Of a stretch of DNA of 32,038 nt, positions 6,341 through 12,163 are shown one piece after another. Position numbers and translations under genes: made by a program. The notes under the pieces were generated by a model. It had not been told where the DNA came from. It did no database searches and saw only the letters and a list, made by a program, of their open reading frames with translations. This stretch comes from a virus: positions 1 through 32,038 of IMG/VR virus record IMGVR_UViG_3300032331_003005; one strand, 5' to 3'. Numbering within the stretch: position 1 is the first letter of the stretch; each line of letters begins with the position of its first letter.

Positions 6341-8202
6341 TGGGTTGGGTTAAGAAACATATAGTAAAGCCAATAACAAACTTTGTCACTGGTATCATTA
6401 AAGGCATAACCAGTGTGTTCACAGGCAGTTTTGGGTTGGATTTTGACGCTCCGGATTACAGTGCCAATTCAGCTGAGAGTATCCAAGGTGTGTTGGTCAA
6501 TAAAGATTCTGCCATTGCCGATATACCTGTGGTATATGGCACAAGACCAGTAGGTGGTATTAGAGCATTTGTCAGCACAGGATCGGGCAGTAATGAATAT
6601 CTGTATGTGGCCTATGTGCTGTCAGAAGGACAGGTCAATGGTTACACAAAATTATTATTAGATGATAACGAAGTTACTGTGGGAAATTATTCACATGGTG
6701 TGAGATCATTTGCCACATCCGGCACTTATGCCACGGAATCAAGATTAGAGGTGCAATTCTTTGATGGCAGAGATGATCAGATCTCTTCCACTCTGTTGCA
6801 AGAGGCACCGGGTTGGACCACAGATCACAAATTAAGCGGATTGGCCTACATCGCTTGTAAATTTCGTTGGAAGAAGATTGAGAGCAATGATGATGCCAAC
6901 AACAATCCCTATGGTGGTGGTGTGCCACGAATTGTGGTCACTGTGCAGGGTAAAAAGATATTCAATGCAGTCACACTAGGATCTACGGGATCTCCACACG
7001 ATACTCTTTATGCCTCAGAAACTGTTGCATTCAGCAACAATCCTGTGAATGTATTATTAGATTATATGAGGAACAGTCGTTATGGTAAAGGATTAGAAAA
7101 TGATTATTTTGATTGGGATAGTTTTAAAACAGCGGCCACTCTTTGTGATCAAGTGATCAGTTATACAGACAGCACCACAGGCAAGGCATTCACAGCAGAT
7201 GCCGTGATTGATACAGGACAGAGTTTGATGGACAACGTAAAATTGATATTGACTTCTTTCCGAGGTATCATGCCTTATCAACAGGGCAAATATGTGTTAA
7301 AGATTGAACATGGTGGTGATGACACAGATATCACTGCCACACCTTCGGATCCGGCTGTGGTATTCACTGCCACTGATGATACCATGGTGGGAGGTATTTC
7401 TATCACTGGAGATTCCAAACAGACTCGTTGTAATCGAGCTCGCATAACCTACGTGGATCCATTCAGTGACTATCAACCCAATGAGGTTATATATCCCGAA
7501 GAAGGATCTGCAGATGACATCGCTTATCTTGCCGCAGATGGTGTGAGATTAGAAAAAAGCATAACATTGACCATGACAGCCAGTCGCGAACAGGCACTAC
7601 AATATGCTCAGGTATTTGTAAAAAGAAGTCGTAATGCCAAACAGATTTCCATTGCTACCAACATGGCAGGATCTAACATGACAGTGGGTGATCTATTTAG
7701 AGTGATCAATACTCGATTGGGATTGGATGGCATTTTTCGTATCACAGATATTCGCATCAATGAAGAGAGCGATATTTTGGTAGGTGGTTTTGAACATCAA
7801 CCTTCGGCCTATAGTGTCAATGCCAAAGATGCAGACATTGTGCGTCCCACGTTGAGCCTGCCCAATCCAGAATTGGTAGTGGCTCCCACCTCAGTCACAG
7901 TGGCTTCGGGTGCGGCACAAGATGTGTCTTATGGCACGGGATATGTGGCTTCAGATGCCACAATCAAGAGATTAAATGTAAATTGGACTGCTACCACAGA
8001 TCCTTTTGTGAGAGATTACGTGATTGAATACAAGTTAAGCACAGATGCCACCTACACTGTTGCTGGGTTTACCACAAGAACACAATTTTACATCACACCA
8101 GTCACACTGGGATTGATCTACAACGTGCGAGTGGCCGCTCGTAATGAATTGAACAACAGAAGTGCCTTTGCCAGTGCATCACCACACACGGTAATTGCAT
8201 AA
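6340..8202 (+). CDS. Tail tip / host-specificity protein, lambda J-like
   Basis: The 620-residue protein starts with a helical KKHIVKPITNFVTGIIKGI segment. It continues with the J-family signature region around residues 50-130 (ADIPVVYGTRPVGGIRAFVS, YLYVAYVLSEGQVNGYTKLL), a long beta-rich hub domain with DYMRNSRYGKGL, and ends in a fibronectin type III-like domain at roughly residues 520-620 (NWTATTDPFVRDYVIEYKL, YNVRVAARNELNNRSAFA). These proteins form the trimeric tip that contacts the host receptor. It is shorter than lambda J. The gene overlaps both neighbours by one base. Confidence 0.85.
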   Translation: MGWVKKHIVKPITNFVTGIIKGITSVFTGSFGLDFDAPDYSANSAESIQGVLVNKDSAIADIPVVYGTRPVGGIRAFVSTGSGSNEYLYVAYVLSEGQVNGYTKLLLDDNEVTVGNYSHGVRSFATSGTYATESRLEVQFFDGRDDQISSTLLQEAPGWTTDHKLSGLAYIACKFRWKKIESNDDANNNPYGGGVPRIVVTVQGKKIFNAVTLGSTGSPHDTLYASETVAFSNNPVNVLLDYMRNSRYGKGLENDYFDWDSFKTAATLCDQVISYTDSTTGKAFTADAVIDTGQSLMDNVKLILTSFRGIMPYQQGKYVLKIEHGGDDTDITATPSDPAVVFTATDDTMVGGISITGDSKQTRCNRARITYVDPFSDYQPNEVIYPEEGSADDIAYLAADGVRLEKSITLTMTASREQALQYAQVFVKRSRNAKQISIATNMAGSNMTVGDLFRVINTRLGLDGIFRITDIRINEESDILVGGFEHQPSAYSVNAKDADIVRPTLSLPNPELVVAPTSVTVASGAAQDVSYGTGYVASDATIKRLNVNWTATTDPFVRDYVIEYKLSTDATYTVAGFTTRTQFYITPVTLGLIYNVRVAARNELNNRSAFASASPHTVIA

Positions 8203-8525
8203 TGAATCCTCAAAAATTTTATAGTATCTTGGAAGATTTGGGAGAATTCCATTGTGTGCATGATCTAAGAAGAATTAGATTTCAAAAAAAAAAAATTCTA
8301 ACCAAGAGCGAACGACACAGCGTGGGAGCCACTAGGGGTCATCATGGTGCTTGTTTCAATGGAAAATATCATCACTGTGATTTTAAGTTAAAGAAAAATA
8401 TCGACAGAGTTGTGATCTATTATTGGAAACAGGTGGAGCGAGAAGGAGAACAGGTGCGAGTGCGAGGCGGCCATCCATTGAACACTGCTGGCAGAGGCAG
8501 ACCCCCATCAAAAAAATCCTATTAA
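8202..8525 (+). CDS. Small basic His/Lys-rich protein with a 12-A run
   Basis: The 107-residue ORF begins at the ATG overlapping the stop of the tail-tip gene and is the last gene of the tail operon. It has a His/Cys cluster (GHHGACFNGKYHHCDF, residues about 47-62) that could bind metal, and a basic Gly/Arg/Lys-rich C-terminus. A run of twelve A residues (8284-8295) encodes QKKKI in the middle. Adding one A moves translation into a frame that stops 15 codons later, and losing one stops almost at once. Two hairpins follow. Function unknown. Confidence 0.6.
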   Translation: MNPQKFYSILEDLGEFHCVHDLRRIRFQKKKILTKSERHSVGATRGHHGACFNGKYHHCDFKLKKNIDRVVIYYWKQVEREGEQVRVRGGHPLNTAGRGRPPSKKSY

Positions 8526-8530
8526 GAAAC

Positions 8531-8579
8531 GAGCGAGCACGGAGAATTTCGCAATGACACGAAATAGGAATGCTCGCTC
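8531..8579. terminator. Nested hairpin after the tail operon
   Basis: A perfect 9-bp stem GAGCGAGCA (8531-8539) / TGCTCGCTC (8571-8579) encloses a perfect 6-bp stem ATTTCG (8546-8551) / CGAAAT (8560-8565). It begins 6 bases after the last plus-strand tail gene and lies between convergent genes. There is no long T-tract, so a transcription terminator is only one option. A 3'-end processing signal or a small structured RNA would also fit. Confidence 0.6.
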
Positions 8580-8608
8580 ACTGTTATTTAAATGAAATTT
8601 TGGTAAAG

Positions 8609-8664
8609 GGTAGCAGGCTTAAAGGATCTTCATATGGCTATAACAGACTAGAAAACCTGCTACC
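8609..8664. terminator. Second long hairpin between convergent genes
   Basis: GGTAGCAGG (8609-8617) and CCTGCTACC (8656-8664) form a perfect 9-bp stem around a 38-base loop containing a CATATG palindrome. The upstream flank carries TTTGGTAAAGGGT (8599-8611), shared with 14078-14090. Position between convergent genes suggests transcription termination or RNA processing for one or both strands. It is not a tRNA: the length is 56 bases and there are no D or T arms. Confidence 0.5.
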
Positions 8665-8709
8665 ACGAATATTTATCTCTGTATCTATTTTATTGTAAAA
8701 AAGTGAGTG

Positions 8710-9135
8710 TTATTTCCAACGGCTATTCACAGCATCTTGCAGTTCTGTCCAACAGGATTCTGCCACTGCTTGTGCGTAATCTTCATAGTGTCCTGCATAA
8801 TGCCCTGCACCTTTGGAATCTGTGTAGAATCCTTCTCTGTTGCGTGTCCACCATCGTCTATCTTTATAAGAATGCACATCTCCGTAATCCACAGCACGTT
8901 TGATTGGAATGTAAATTTTGCGATCTTCTAGATAAACGTATTCTAATTCTTTTAGAGAAACAGTGGCACCTCGAAATTGTGCTCCATCCCAGTGATCCAA
9001 CCATTCTGAATAGTTACGAGGATCTGTGTCACTCCACCACACAGCACAATGATATCGTAATGATCTCTCTCCTTTTAACACAGTGTCGTGCCGAGTAAGA
9101 TACACATCTGGAGAATCTATAGTATAATATGGCAT
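8710..9135 (-). CDS. Hypothetical Trp/Tyr-rich protein, minus strand
   Basis: The 141-residue protein (starts MPYYTIDSPDVYLTRHD, ends ELQDAVNSRWK) is rich in Trp, Tyr, His and Asp, with YHCAVWWSDTDPRNYSEWLDHWDG and KDRRWWTRNREGF segments. There are no membrane helices and I recognise no family. It is one of only two minus-strand genes in the window. A well-formed promoter (-35 at 9172-9167, -10 at 9149-9144 on the minus strand) places the transcript start within about 2-3 bases of the ATG, so the message is probably leaderless. Opposite transcription and its own promoter suggest an early or regulatory role, but nothing in the protein shows it. Confidence 0.75.
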   Translation of the reverse strand: MPYYTIDSPDVYLTRHDTVLKGERSLRYHCAVWWSDTDPRNYSEWLDHWDGAQFRGATVSLKELEYVYLEDRKIYIPIKRAVDYGDVHSYKDRRWWTRNREGFYTDSKGAGHYAGHYEDYAQAVAESCWTELQDAVNSRWK

Positions 9136-9143
9136 ATGATTAA

Positions 9144-9172
9144 ATTATAACAATACCACCGCAAAGAAGCAA
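9144..9172 (-). promoter_or_regulatory. Sigma-70-type promoter, leaderless
   Basis: On the minus strand, TTGCTT (9172-9167) and TATAAT (9149-9144) are separated by 17 bases. The -10 box is perfect. The predicted start falls next to the ATG at 9135, leaving essentially no 5' leader and no Shine-Dalgarno sequence. Confidence 0.7.
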
Positions 9173-9235
9173 CCAGAATCGTTTTTGATCAGAAATAGTC
9201 CAAATAATAAAATAATAGAAAACTCAACATAATCA

Positions 9236-9309
9236 ATATTAATAAGAAATCAATGTCCATGGATGTGAGAAATTTAATATTATCCATGGTGAGTATTTCT
9301 TATTAATAT
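9236..9309. repeat. 15-bp perfect inverted repeat
   Basis: ATATTAATAAGAAAT (9236-9250) is the exact reverse complement of ATTTCTTATTAATAT (9295-9309). Just inside lie two CCATGG palindromes (near 9258 and 9284), so the cruciform or hairpin could extend inward with interruptions. Confidence 0.8.
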
Positions 9310-9340
9310 CCATCATGTGTGTTTCTTATTAACAACCATC
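9296..9340. repeat. Tandem TTTCTTATTAA..CCATC repeats, 26-bp period
   Basis: TTTCTTATTAATATCCATC (9296-9314) and TTTCTTATTAACAACCATC (9322-9340) differ at two positions and are spaced 26 bp apart. A third, inverted copy of the core is the left arm of the 9236-9309 inverted repeat. The arrangement resembles iterons or a multi-site operator. Confidence 0.75.
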
Positions 9341-9406
9341 TTTGCGATACCACTGCGATGGTGTGAGTGGTATTAAAGAATCTTTGCGATACCACTGCGA
9401 TGGTGT
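9338..9406. repeat. 27-bp direct repeat, two copies, 42-bp period
   Basis: A 27-base unit beginning ATCTTTGCGATACCACTGCG occurs exactly at 9338-9364 and 9380-9406. Within and after the first copy, ATACCACT (9348-9355) and AGTGGTAT (9366-9373) form an 8-bp stem. TTTGCGGTGG-like sequence recurs on the opposite strand around the promoter at 9150-9166. Confidence 0.85.
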
Positions 9407-9483
9407 TCGTAAAAAAGAGTGGCATTGTATATAAAAAAATTTTGGATATCCATGCACTTATAAAGATGGAGTTGAAGTCACAC

Positions 9484-9536
9484 GACGGCTATACATAAAA
9501 TCCAAAAAAATATATTAGATATTACGCATAGCCGTC
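9484..9536. ncRNA. Long hairpin GACGGCTAT/ATAGCCGTC
   Basis: GACGGCTAT (9484-9492) pairs perfectly with ATAGCCGTC (9528-9536). The loop of 35 bases is very AT-rich. It stands 6 bases before a second hairpin at 9543-9578, and together they form the core of the structured region. No clear promoter is seen immediately upstream, so whether it is transcribed is unknown. It may act as DNA (origin, operator) rather than RNA. Confidence 0.4.
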
Positions 9537-9542
9537 TAAACA

Positions 9543-9578
9543 GTGTGGGTTGGCCACCCGACATCGGGCAACGCACAC
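9543..9578. ncRNA. Compact GC-rich hairpin
   Basis: GTGTG (9543-9547) pairs with CACAC (9574-9578), then after a G-G mismatch GTTG (9549-9552) pairs with CAAC (9569-9572). After a four-base bulge CCCG (9557-9560) pairs with CGGG (9565-9568) around an ACAT tetraloop. The 13 base pairs in a 36-base segment indicate a real structured element. Function unknown. Confidence 0.45.
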
Positions 9579-9687
9579 GATAAACTAGATTTTATGAGAA
9601 AACGAATGTATTGAAAACTCAACTCTACTATCTTGATTGCTCAAGGTAAGCGAGATTAATCCGCGGCTCCATACAGGAAGGATCAGT

Positions 9688-9975
9688 TTATTCAATCCGT
9701 CCCAAGGTGGGGTCATTAACCGTCATATTACAACCCACGTTATTATCCACTGTTAGAGACTTGGTGTTGTCTTTTTTCCTAAATTCTATTGCTTTATTTC
9801 TTGCCTGTCTTTGTAATTGTCTTTGTCTTTTACGAATTTGTTTTTGGCCTAATTTGGTAATGTCTCGAATGCCTATTTGTTTTTGCCATTGATCTATTAA
9901 ATTTTTTTGCCTGTAATAAAGAGATTGTTGATGCCTGTTTTCTTCTATTTGTTTTAATGTTAGTCTCAAAGCCAT
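9688..9975 (-). CDS. Hypothetical Arg/Lys/Gln-rich protein, minus strand
   Basis: I choose the ATG at 9975 (MALRLTLKQIEENRHQQ...). The frame is open further up to an ATG at 10041, but that extension runs through a promoter and a 10-bp inverted repeat. The 95-residue product is strongly basic and helical (KQIRKRQRQLQRQARNKAIEFRKK, about residues 46-69), which suggests nucleic-acid binding or a coiled coil. The C-terminal 25 residues are polar. No known domain recognised. Its promoter region is shared with, and divergent from, the small gene cassette starting at 10150, so it could be an early regulator. Confidence 0.6.
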   Translation of the reverse strand: MALRLTLKQIEENRHQQSLYYRQKNLIDQWQKQIGIRDITKLGQKQIRKRQRQLQRQARNKAIEFRKKDNTKSLTVDNNVGCNMTVNDPTLGRIE

Positions 9976-9982
9976 AATCACA

Positions 9983-10012
9983 AATATATATGACTTAACC
10001 CAAAAAGAGCAA
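9983..10012 (-). promoter_or_regulatory. Promoter for the basic minus-strand gene
   Basis: On the minus strand TTGCTC (10012-10007) and TATATT (9988-9983) are separated by 18 bases. The predicted start is at or near the ATG at 9975, again leaderless. Its -35 (TTGCTC) resembles that of the 9144-9172 promoter (TTGCTT), suggesting co-regulation of the two minus-strand genes. Confidence 0.5.
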
Positions 10013-10025
10013 CCTTTTTTGGGTT
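9997..10025. promoter_or_regulatory. 10-bp inverted repeat overlapping the -35 region (operator candidate)
   Basis: AACCCAAAAA (9997-10006) pairs perfectly with TTTTTGGGTT (10016-10025), with a 9-base centre that contains the -35 box of the minus-strand promoter. An inverted repeat straddling a -35 box is a typical repressor-site layout. It could also fold in RNA of a longer transcript. Confidence 0.5.
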
Positions 10026-10042
10026 TAAAATAAATATTCATG

Positions 10043-10081
10043 TGCGGGACCTCAAACTGGCATAGTTTAATACACCCCGCA
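10043..10081. promoter_or_regulatory. Nested hairpin 1 in the divergent intergenic region
   Basis: TGCGGG (10043-10048) pairs with CCCGCA (10076-10081) and encloses AAACT (10054-10058) / AGTTT (10064-10068). It is followed 4 bases later by a second nested hairpin, so the pair spans almost the whole space between the divergent genes. Confidence 0.5.
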
Positions 10082-10085
10082 TATC

Positions 10086-10139
10086 GGCTCCATCGTATCG
10101 TTCTCCCGCAAGTGGAACTTTATAAAGAACGGTGGAGCC
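10086..10139. promoter_or_regulatory. Nested hairpin 2, ending 10 bases before the ATG at 10150
   Basis: GGCTCCA (10086-10092) pairs with TGGAGCC (10133-10139). Inside, CGTTCT (10099-10104) pairs with AGAACG (10126-10131), and inside that AAGT (10110-10113) pairs with ACTT (10117-10120). A TATAAA lies in the inner part. The stack stands right in front of the accessory operon, as a 5'-leader structure or operator would. It is too short and lacks the arms for a tRNA. Confidence 0.55.
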
Positions 10140-10149
10140 ACTCGAACTT

Positions 10150-10293
10150 ATGGACCCATTGTATAGAATATTATTAGAACAGTTGCTGAAGGGCATTCAA
10201 GAGCGTAAAATTACCTATGGCACCGATCCTGTGATGATGGCCATACTAAAGGTTGCAGAAGACAGCATACAGGAAAAATTATTGAATGGATAA
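10150..10293 (+). CDS. Small helical hypothetical protein, 47 aa
   Basis: The ORF starts 10 bases after the nested hairpin and encodes a helical acidic/basic protein (MDPLYRILLEQLLKGIQERK, ending EDSIQEKLLNG). Similar short helical proteins are common in phage early regions, but I recognise no family. It overlaps the next possible start (10286) by 8 bases. No strong ribosome-binding site is visible, and the coding call rests on codon usage matching its neighbours and the tight overlap. Confidence 0.55.
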   Translation: MDPLYRILLEQLLKGIQERKITYGTDPVMMAILKVAEDSIQEKLLNG

Positions 10294-10438
10294 GATCAGC
10301 ACCACTCAAAATTGGGATAGATTGATAGAACTTAGGCAGAGAGAATTCTACAGGGATTACAACAGGAAATATGGGCAAGATAATAGATCTAAACAGTTAC
10401 CGAAACCAGCGACGCCAGCAACGACGAAGATTGGTTAA
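10286..10438 (+). CDS. Small basic hypothetical protein, 50 aa
   Basis: This ORF starts within the end of the preceding one (ATGGATAA junction) and encodes an Arg/Tyr-rich helix (QNWDRLIELRQREFYRDYNR) followed by a Pro/Thr-rich tail. Its last 68 bases overlap the start of the better-supported ORF at 10371 in another frame. A shorter real gene with a long overlap or a chance frame are both possible. Moderate support only. Confidence 0.4.
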   Translation: MDKISTTQNWDRLIELRQREFYRDYNRKYGQDNRSKQLPKPATPATTKIG

Positions 10439-10637
10439 GTCAGCTGAGCAGGGCAGGAGATCTGCTGGTTTTGATTTCGGCATCAAGGCATTTCGCATCA
10501 TGCAGGAAGAGATGGGACCAGACAGAGATCCTGGTGCTGTGTATTATGCACTGGCTAGACTGAGTCTATCAGCATTGAGAAAAAGCGGATTCACACATCA
10601 AGAAATACAACGCCTGATACAGGATATAGAATTATGA
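10371..10637 (+). CDS. Hypothetical protein, 88 aa, Arg-rich N-terminus
   Basis: Begins MGKIIDLNSYRNQRRQQRRR, an 'iidLnsyR..RR' opening common to small phage proteins, then a helical C-terminal two-thirds (GAVYYALARLSLSALRKSGF, HQEIQRLIQDIEL) with a possible HTH-like turn at KSGFTHQEIQRL. Nucleic-acid binding is plausible from the arginine cluster but unproven. It shares an ATGA overlap with the 2OG-oxygenase-like gene downstream. Confidence 0.65.
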   Translation: MGKIIDLNSYRNQRRQQRRRLVKSAEQGRRSAGFDFGIKAFRIMQEEMGPDRDPGAVYYALARLSLSALRKSGFTHQEIQRLIQDIEL

Positions 10638-11146
10638 TGTTTCGTAGATTGACCAGCACATGGCTGCCACAAAGACCACGCACAGGTCAGCTGTTGCAAT
10701 CCTATACCGAAGAAGGAGCGGATCGTGGCATCCGTTATTGGAGTATCTCTCAATCTCATCCGCTGTGGCACTTGATAAAACCTTCGAGACGAGATAGATG
10801 GAGCATGAGCCTCATGACCATCAACACCTCTATACCACCACACACCGACTCAGAAGTTCGCACAGTGGTGAATTGTTATGGTGCCACTGCTGATGCTGTG
10901 ACCCATTTTCACTCTCAACGACAACAAACTTTGACACAGCGACAGGTGCAGAATCAAACCACAGGACATCTGTATGACCCACGAGAATTGACTATCACAG
11001 CAGAATTCACAGCCAGAGCAGGAGAACATTGGATACTGGCTGTGGATCACATTCACAGTGTGACCACACGAATAGAGGCGGAAAGATGGGCCATATGCCT
11101 ATCCACAGATCAACCCATCGAACAAGCAGAACAGGATTTGGTATAA
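10634..11146 (+). CDS. Putative 2OG-Fe(II) oxygenase-like protein
   Basis: The 170-residue protein contains a metal-binding style motif H70-T71-D72 (INTSIPPHTDSEVRTVVN), a distal H141 in LAVDHIHSVTT and R151 nine residues later (AERWAICLS). H-x-D...H...R in a jelly-roll-like strand pattern is the signature of the 2-oxoglutarate/Fe(II) dioxygenases, many of which occur in marine phages as protein or small-molecule hydroxylases. Spacing and the final 'H-S-V' plus Arg fit well. The N-terminal 60 residues are unassigned. A cupin-type protein is the main alternative. It overlaps neighbours at both ends (ATGA upstream, TAATG downstream). Confidence 0.55.
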   Translation: MMFRRLTSTWLPQRPRTGQLLQSYTEEGADRGIRYWSISQSHPLWHLIKPSRRDRWSMSLMTINTSIPPHTDSEVRTVVNCYGATADAVTHFHSQRQQTLTQRQVQNQTTGHLYDPRELTITAEFTARAGEHWILAVDHIHSVTTRIEAERWAICLSTDQPIEQAEQDLV

Positions 11147-11313
11147 TGAATGCACTCTATCTAGCTTCATTGCAACGATTATTAGAGGTCATAGCAGAAG
11201 AACAAAAAAAAGACCCATCAGCGGATATGCAGATGATTTTGGATATTGCTCGCCGAACCATACAGGATCGTATTAACCTACACCCCCATCTGCCACAATG
11301 GAGAAAAGAATAA
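11146..11313 (+). CDS. Small helical hypothetical protein, 55 aa
   Basis: The start at 11146 overlaps the preceding stop by one base (TAATG). The longer frame from 11029 only adds sequence shadowing the oxygenase gene. The product is helical and charged (LQRLLEVIAEEQKKDPSADM, LDIARRTIQDRINLHPHLPQ). It sits between the oxygenase-like and FkbM genes with a one-base gap to the latter. Function unknown. Confidence 0.65.
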   Translation: MNALYLASLQRLLEVIAEEQKKDPSADMQMILDIARRTIQDRINLHPHLPQWRKE

Positions 11314-11314
11314 T

Positions 11315-11959
11315 ATGAAACGAATAGGCAGCTGGTATATGCCCACAGAAGAAAATACCATCCAGGCTGACATGATAGGGGATGACTATCAAAAGCAACA
11401 ACAAACAGAATTTCTAAATATTGTATTACAGCATCACCCAGGAGGTGCGGCAGTGGATGTGGGAGCTCACATAGGATTGTGGAGTCGCCGTCTTGCAGAA
11501 TGTTTTGATCATGTGTATGCTTATGAACCCATAAAAGAATTAGCAGAGTGTTATCGTCGAAATATGACAAAAAACAATTATCACCTACGAGAAATAGGAT
11601 TGAGTGATCGAGCAGGCACACTGTCCATACTGTATGATGCCACAGCATCGGGCAATAGTCACATCAGCTCGGAGAACTTGGCACATTCACGCAGTATTCC
11701 TGTGGAAACGCTGGATCAGCAGACCTTGCCCACAGTGGCATATATCAAAATGGATGTGGAAGGTTGGGAATTGCCCATTCTAAAGGGAGCTCGAAATATT
11801 ATGGAAAGAGATCATCCTTTCATCAGTGTGGAAGCCAAGAACACAGTGTTGCGGCGATATGGACAAAACAAACAGGATCTACATCAGTATTTGGCTTCTC
11901 AAGGATACAGGAGACTGCACAAAGTGGCCAACGATGTGCTGTATGGATATCATGGATAA
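11315..11959 (+). CDS. FkbM-family SAM-dependent methyltransferase
   Basis: From the start at 11315 the product is 214 residues. Visible motifs are the SAM-binding AAVDVGAHIGLWSRRL (residues 45-60), the acidic strand end YAYEPIKE (E71), IGLSDRAG, and the family hallmark YIKMDVEGWELPILKG (143-158), followed by ISVEAK. FkbM methyltransferases usually O-methylate sugars or polyketides. In phages they are proposed to modify glycans of virion or host surface. The longer frame from 11246 is rejected because it overlaps the preceding gene without a better start. A zinc-ribbon ORF overlaps the 3' end by 8 bases. Confidence 0.85.
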   Translation: MKRIGSWYMPTEENTIQADMIGDDYQKQQQTEFLNIVLQHHPGGAAVDVGAHIGLWSRRLAECFDHVYAYEPIKELAECYRRNMTKNNYHLREIGLSDRAGTLSILYDATASGNSHISSENLAHSRSIPVETLDQQTLPTVAYIKMDVEGWELPILKGARNIMERDHPFISVEAKNTVLRRYGQNKQDLHQYLASQGYRRLHKVANDVLYGYHG

Positions 11960-12113
11960 CTGTCCCTCTTGCTCATTACCAAATACCACCTTACAATGGC
12001 ACGAGACTCACAAAGGCTTCGTGTGTTTGCCCTGTGCTGTAAATAGGAGAAGAGAACAAACCAGGATAGAACAACAATGGCAGAAAAACAATCCTGTTAA
12101 GTCCTTGAAATAG
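11952..12113 (+). CDS. Small zinc-ribbon protein, 53 aa
   Basis: The ORF begins inside the end of the FkbM gene. It encodes two CxxC knuckles, CPSC (residues 4-7) and CLPC (25-28), spaced by 17 residues, followed by an Arg/Gln-rich helix (NRRREQTRIEQQWQKN). This is a textbook treble-clef or zinc-ribbon arrangement for a small nucleic-acid or protein-binding domain. It ends 50 bases before the metallopeptidase gene. The partner is unknown. Confidence 0.7.
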   Translation: MDNCPSCSLPNTTLQWHETHKGFVCLPCAVNRRREQTRIEQQWQKNNPVKSLK

Positions 12114-12129
12114 AACACTTTTTTCCAGA

Positions 12130-12157
12130 TTGACGCATTTGCCAACTGTGTTATAAT
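12130..12157 (+). promoter_or_regulatory. Near-consensus sigma-70 promoter, leaderless
   Basis: TTGACG (12130-12135), 16-base spacer, TATAAT (12152-12157). The predicted start site, about 7 bases downstream, is the A of the ATG at 12164, so the metallopeptidase mRNA should be leaderless. No Shine-Dalgarno sequence precedes the ATG. Confidence 0.85.
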
Positions 12158-12163
12158 GAATGT

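Larger units (their letters stand above)
9173..9687. other. 515-base non-coding region dense in inverted and direct repeats (candidate origin or ncRNA locus)
   Basis: I see no credible gene here. The AT-rich left half holds a 15-bp perfect inverted repeat and two families of direct repeats, and the right half two stable hairpins. GAAAACTCAAC occurs at both ends (9218-9228 and 9613-9623). GAGTTGA (9469-9475) can pair with TCAACTC (9619-9625), enclosing both right-hand hairpins in a multibranched structure of about 157 bases. Repeats with AT-rich DNA suit a replication origin. The closed multibranch suits a structured RNA. The sequence alone does not decide. Confidence 0.55.

Noticed and set aside
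8609-8664. tRNA-like 9-bp stem ending CCTGCTACCAC
   Set aside because: Only 56 bases, no D or T arms and no anticodon stem pattern. It is a simple long hairpin.
9338-9406. Possible CRISPR array
   Set aside because: Only two copies of a 27-bp repeat with a 15-bp spacing and no further units. Repeat and spacer lengths do not fit an array.
10086-10139. Hairpin GGCTCCA/TGGAGCC resembling an acceptor stem
   Set aside because: Only 54 bases and no T arm (no GTTCGA). The nested stems indicate a different structure.
11029-11145. Extended N-terminus of the 55-aa ORF (start 11029)
   Set aside because: The extension lies inside the oxygenase-like gene in another frame. The TAATG junction at 11144-11148 gives a better start.
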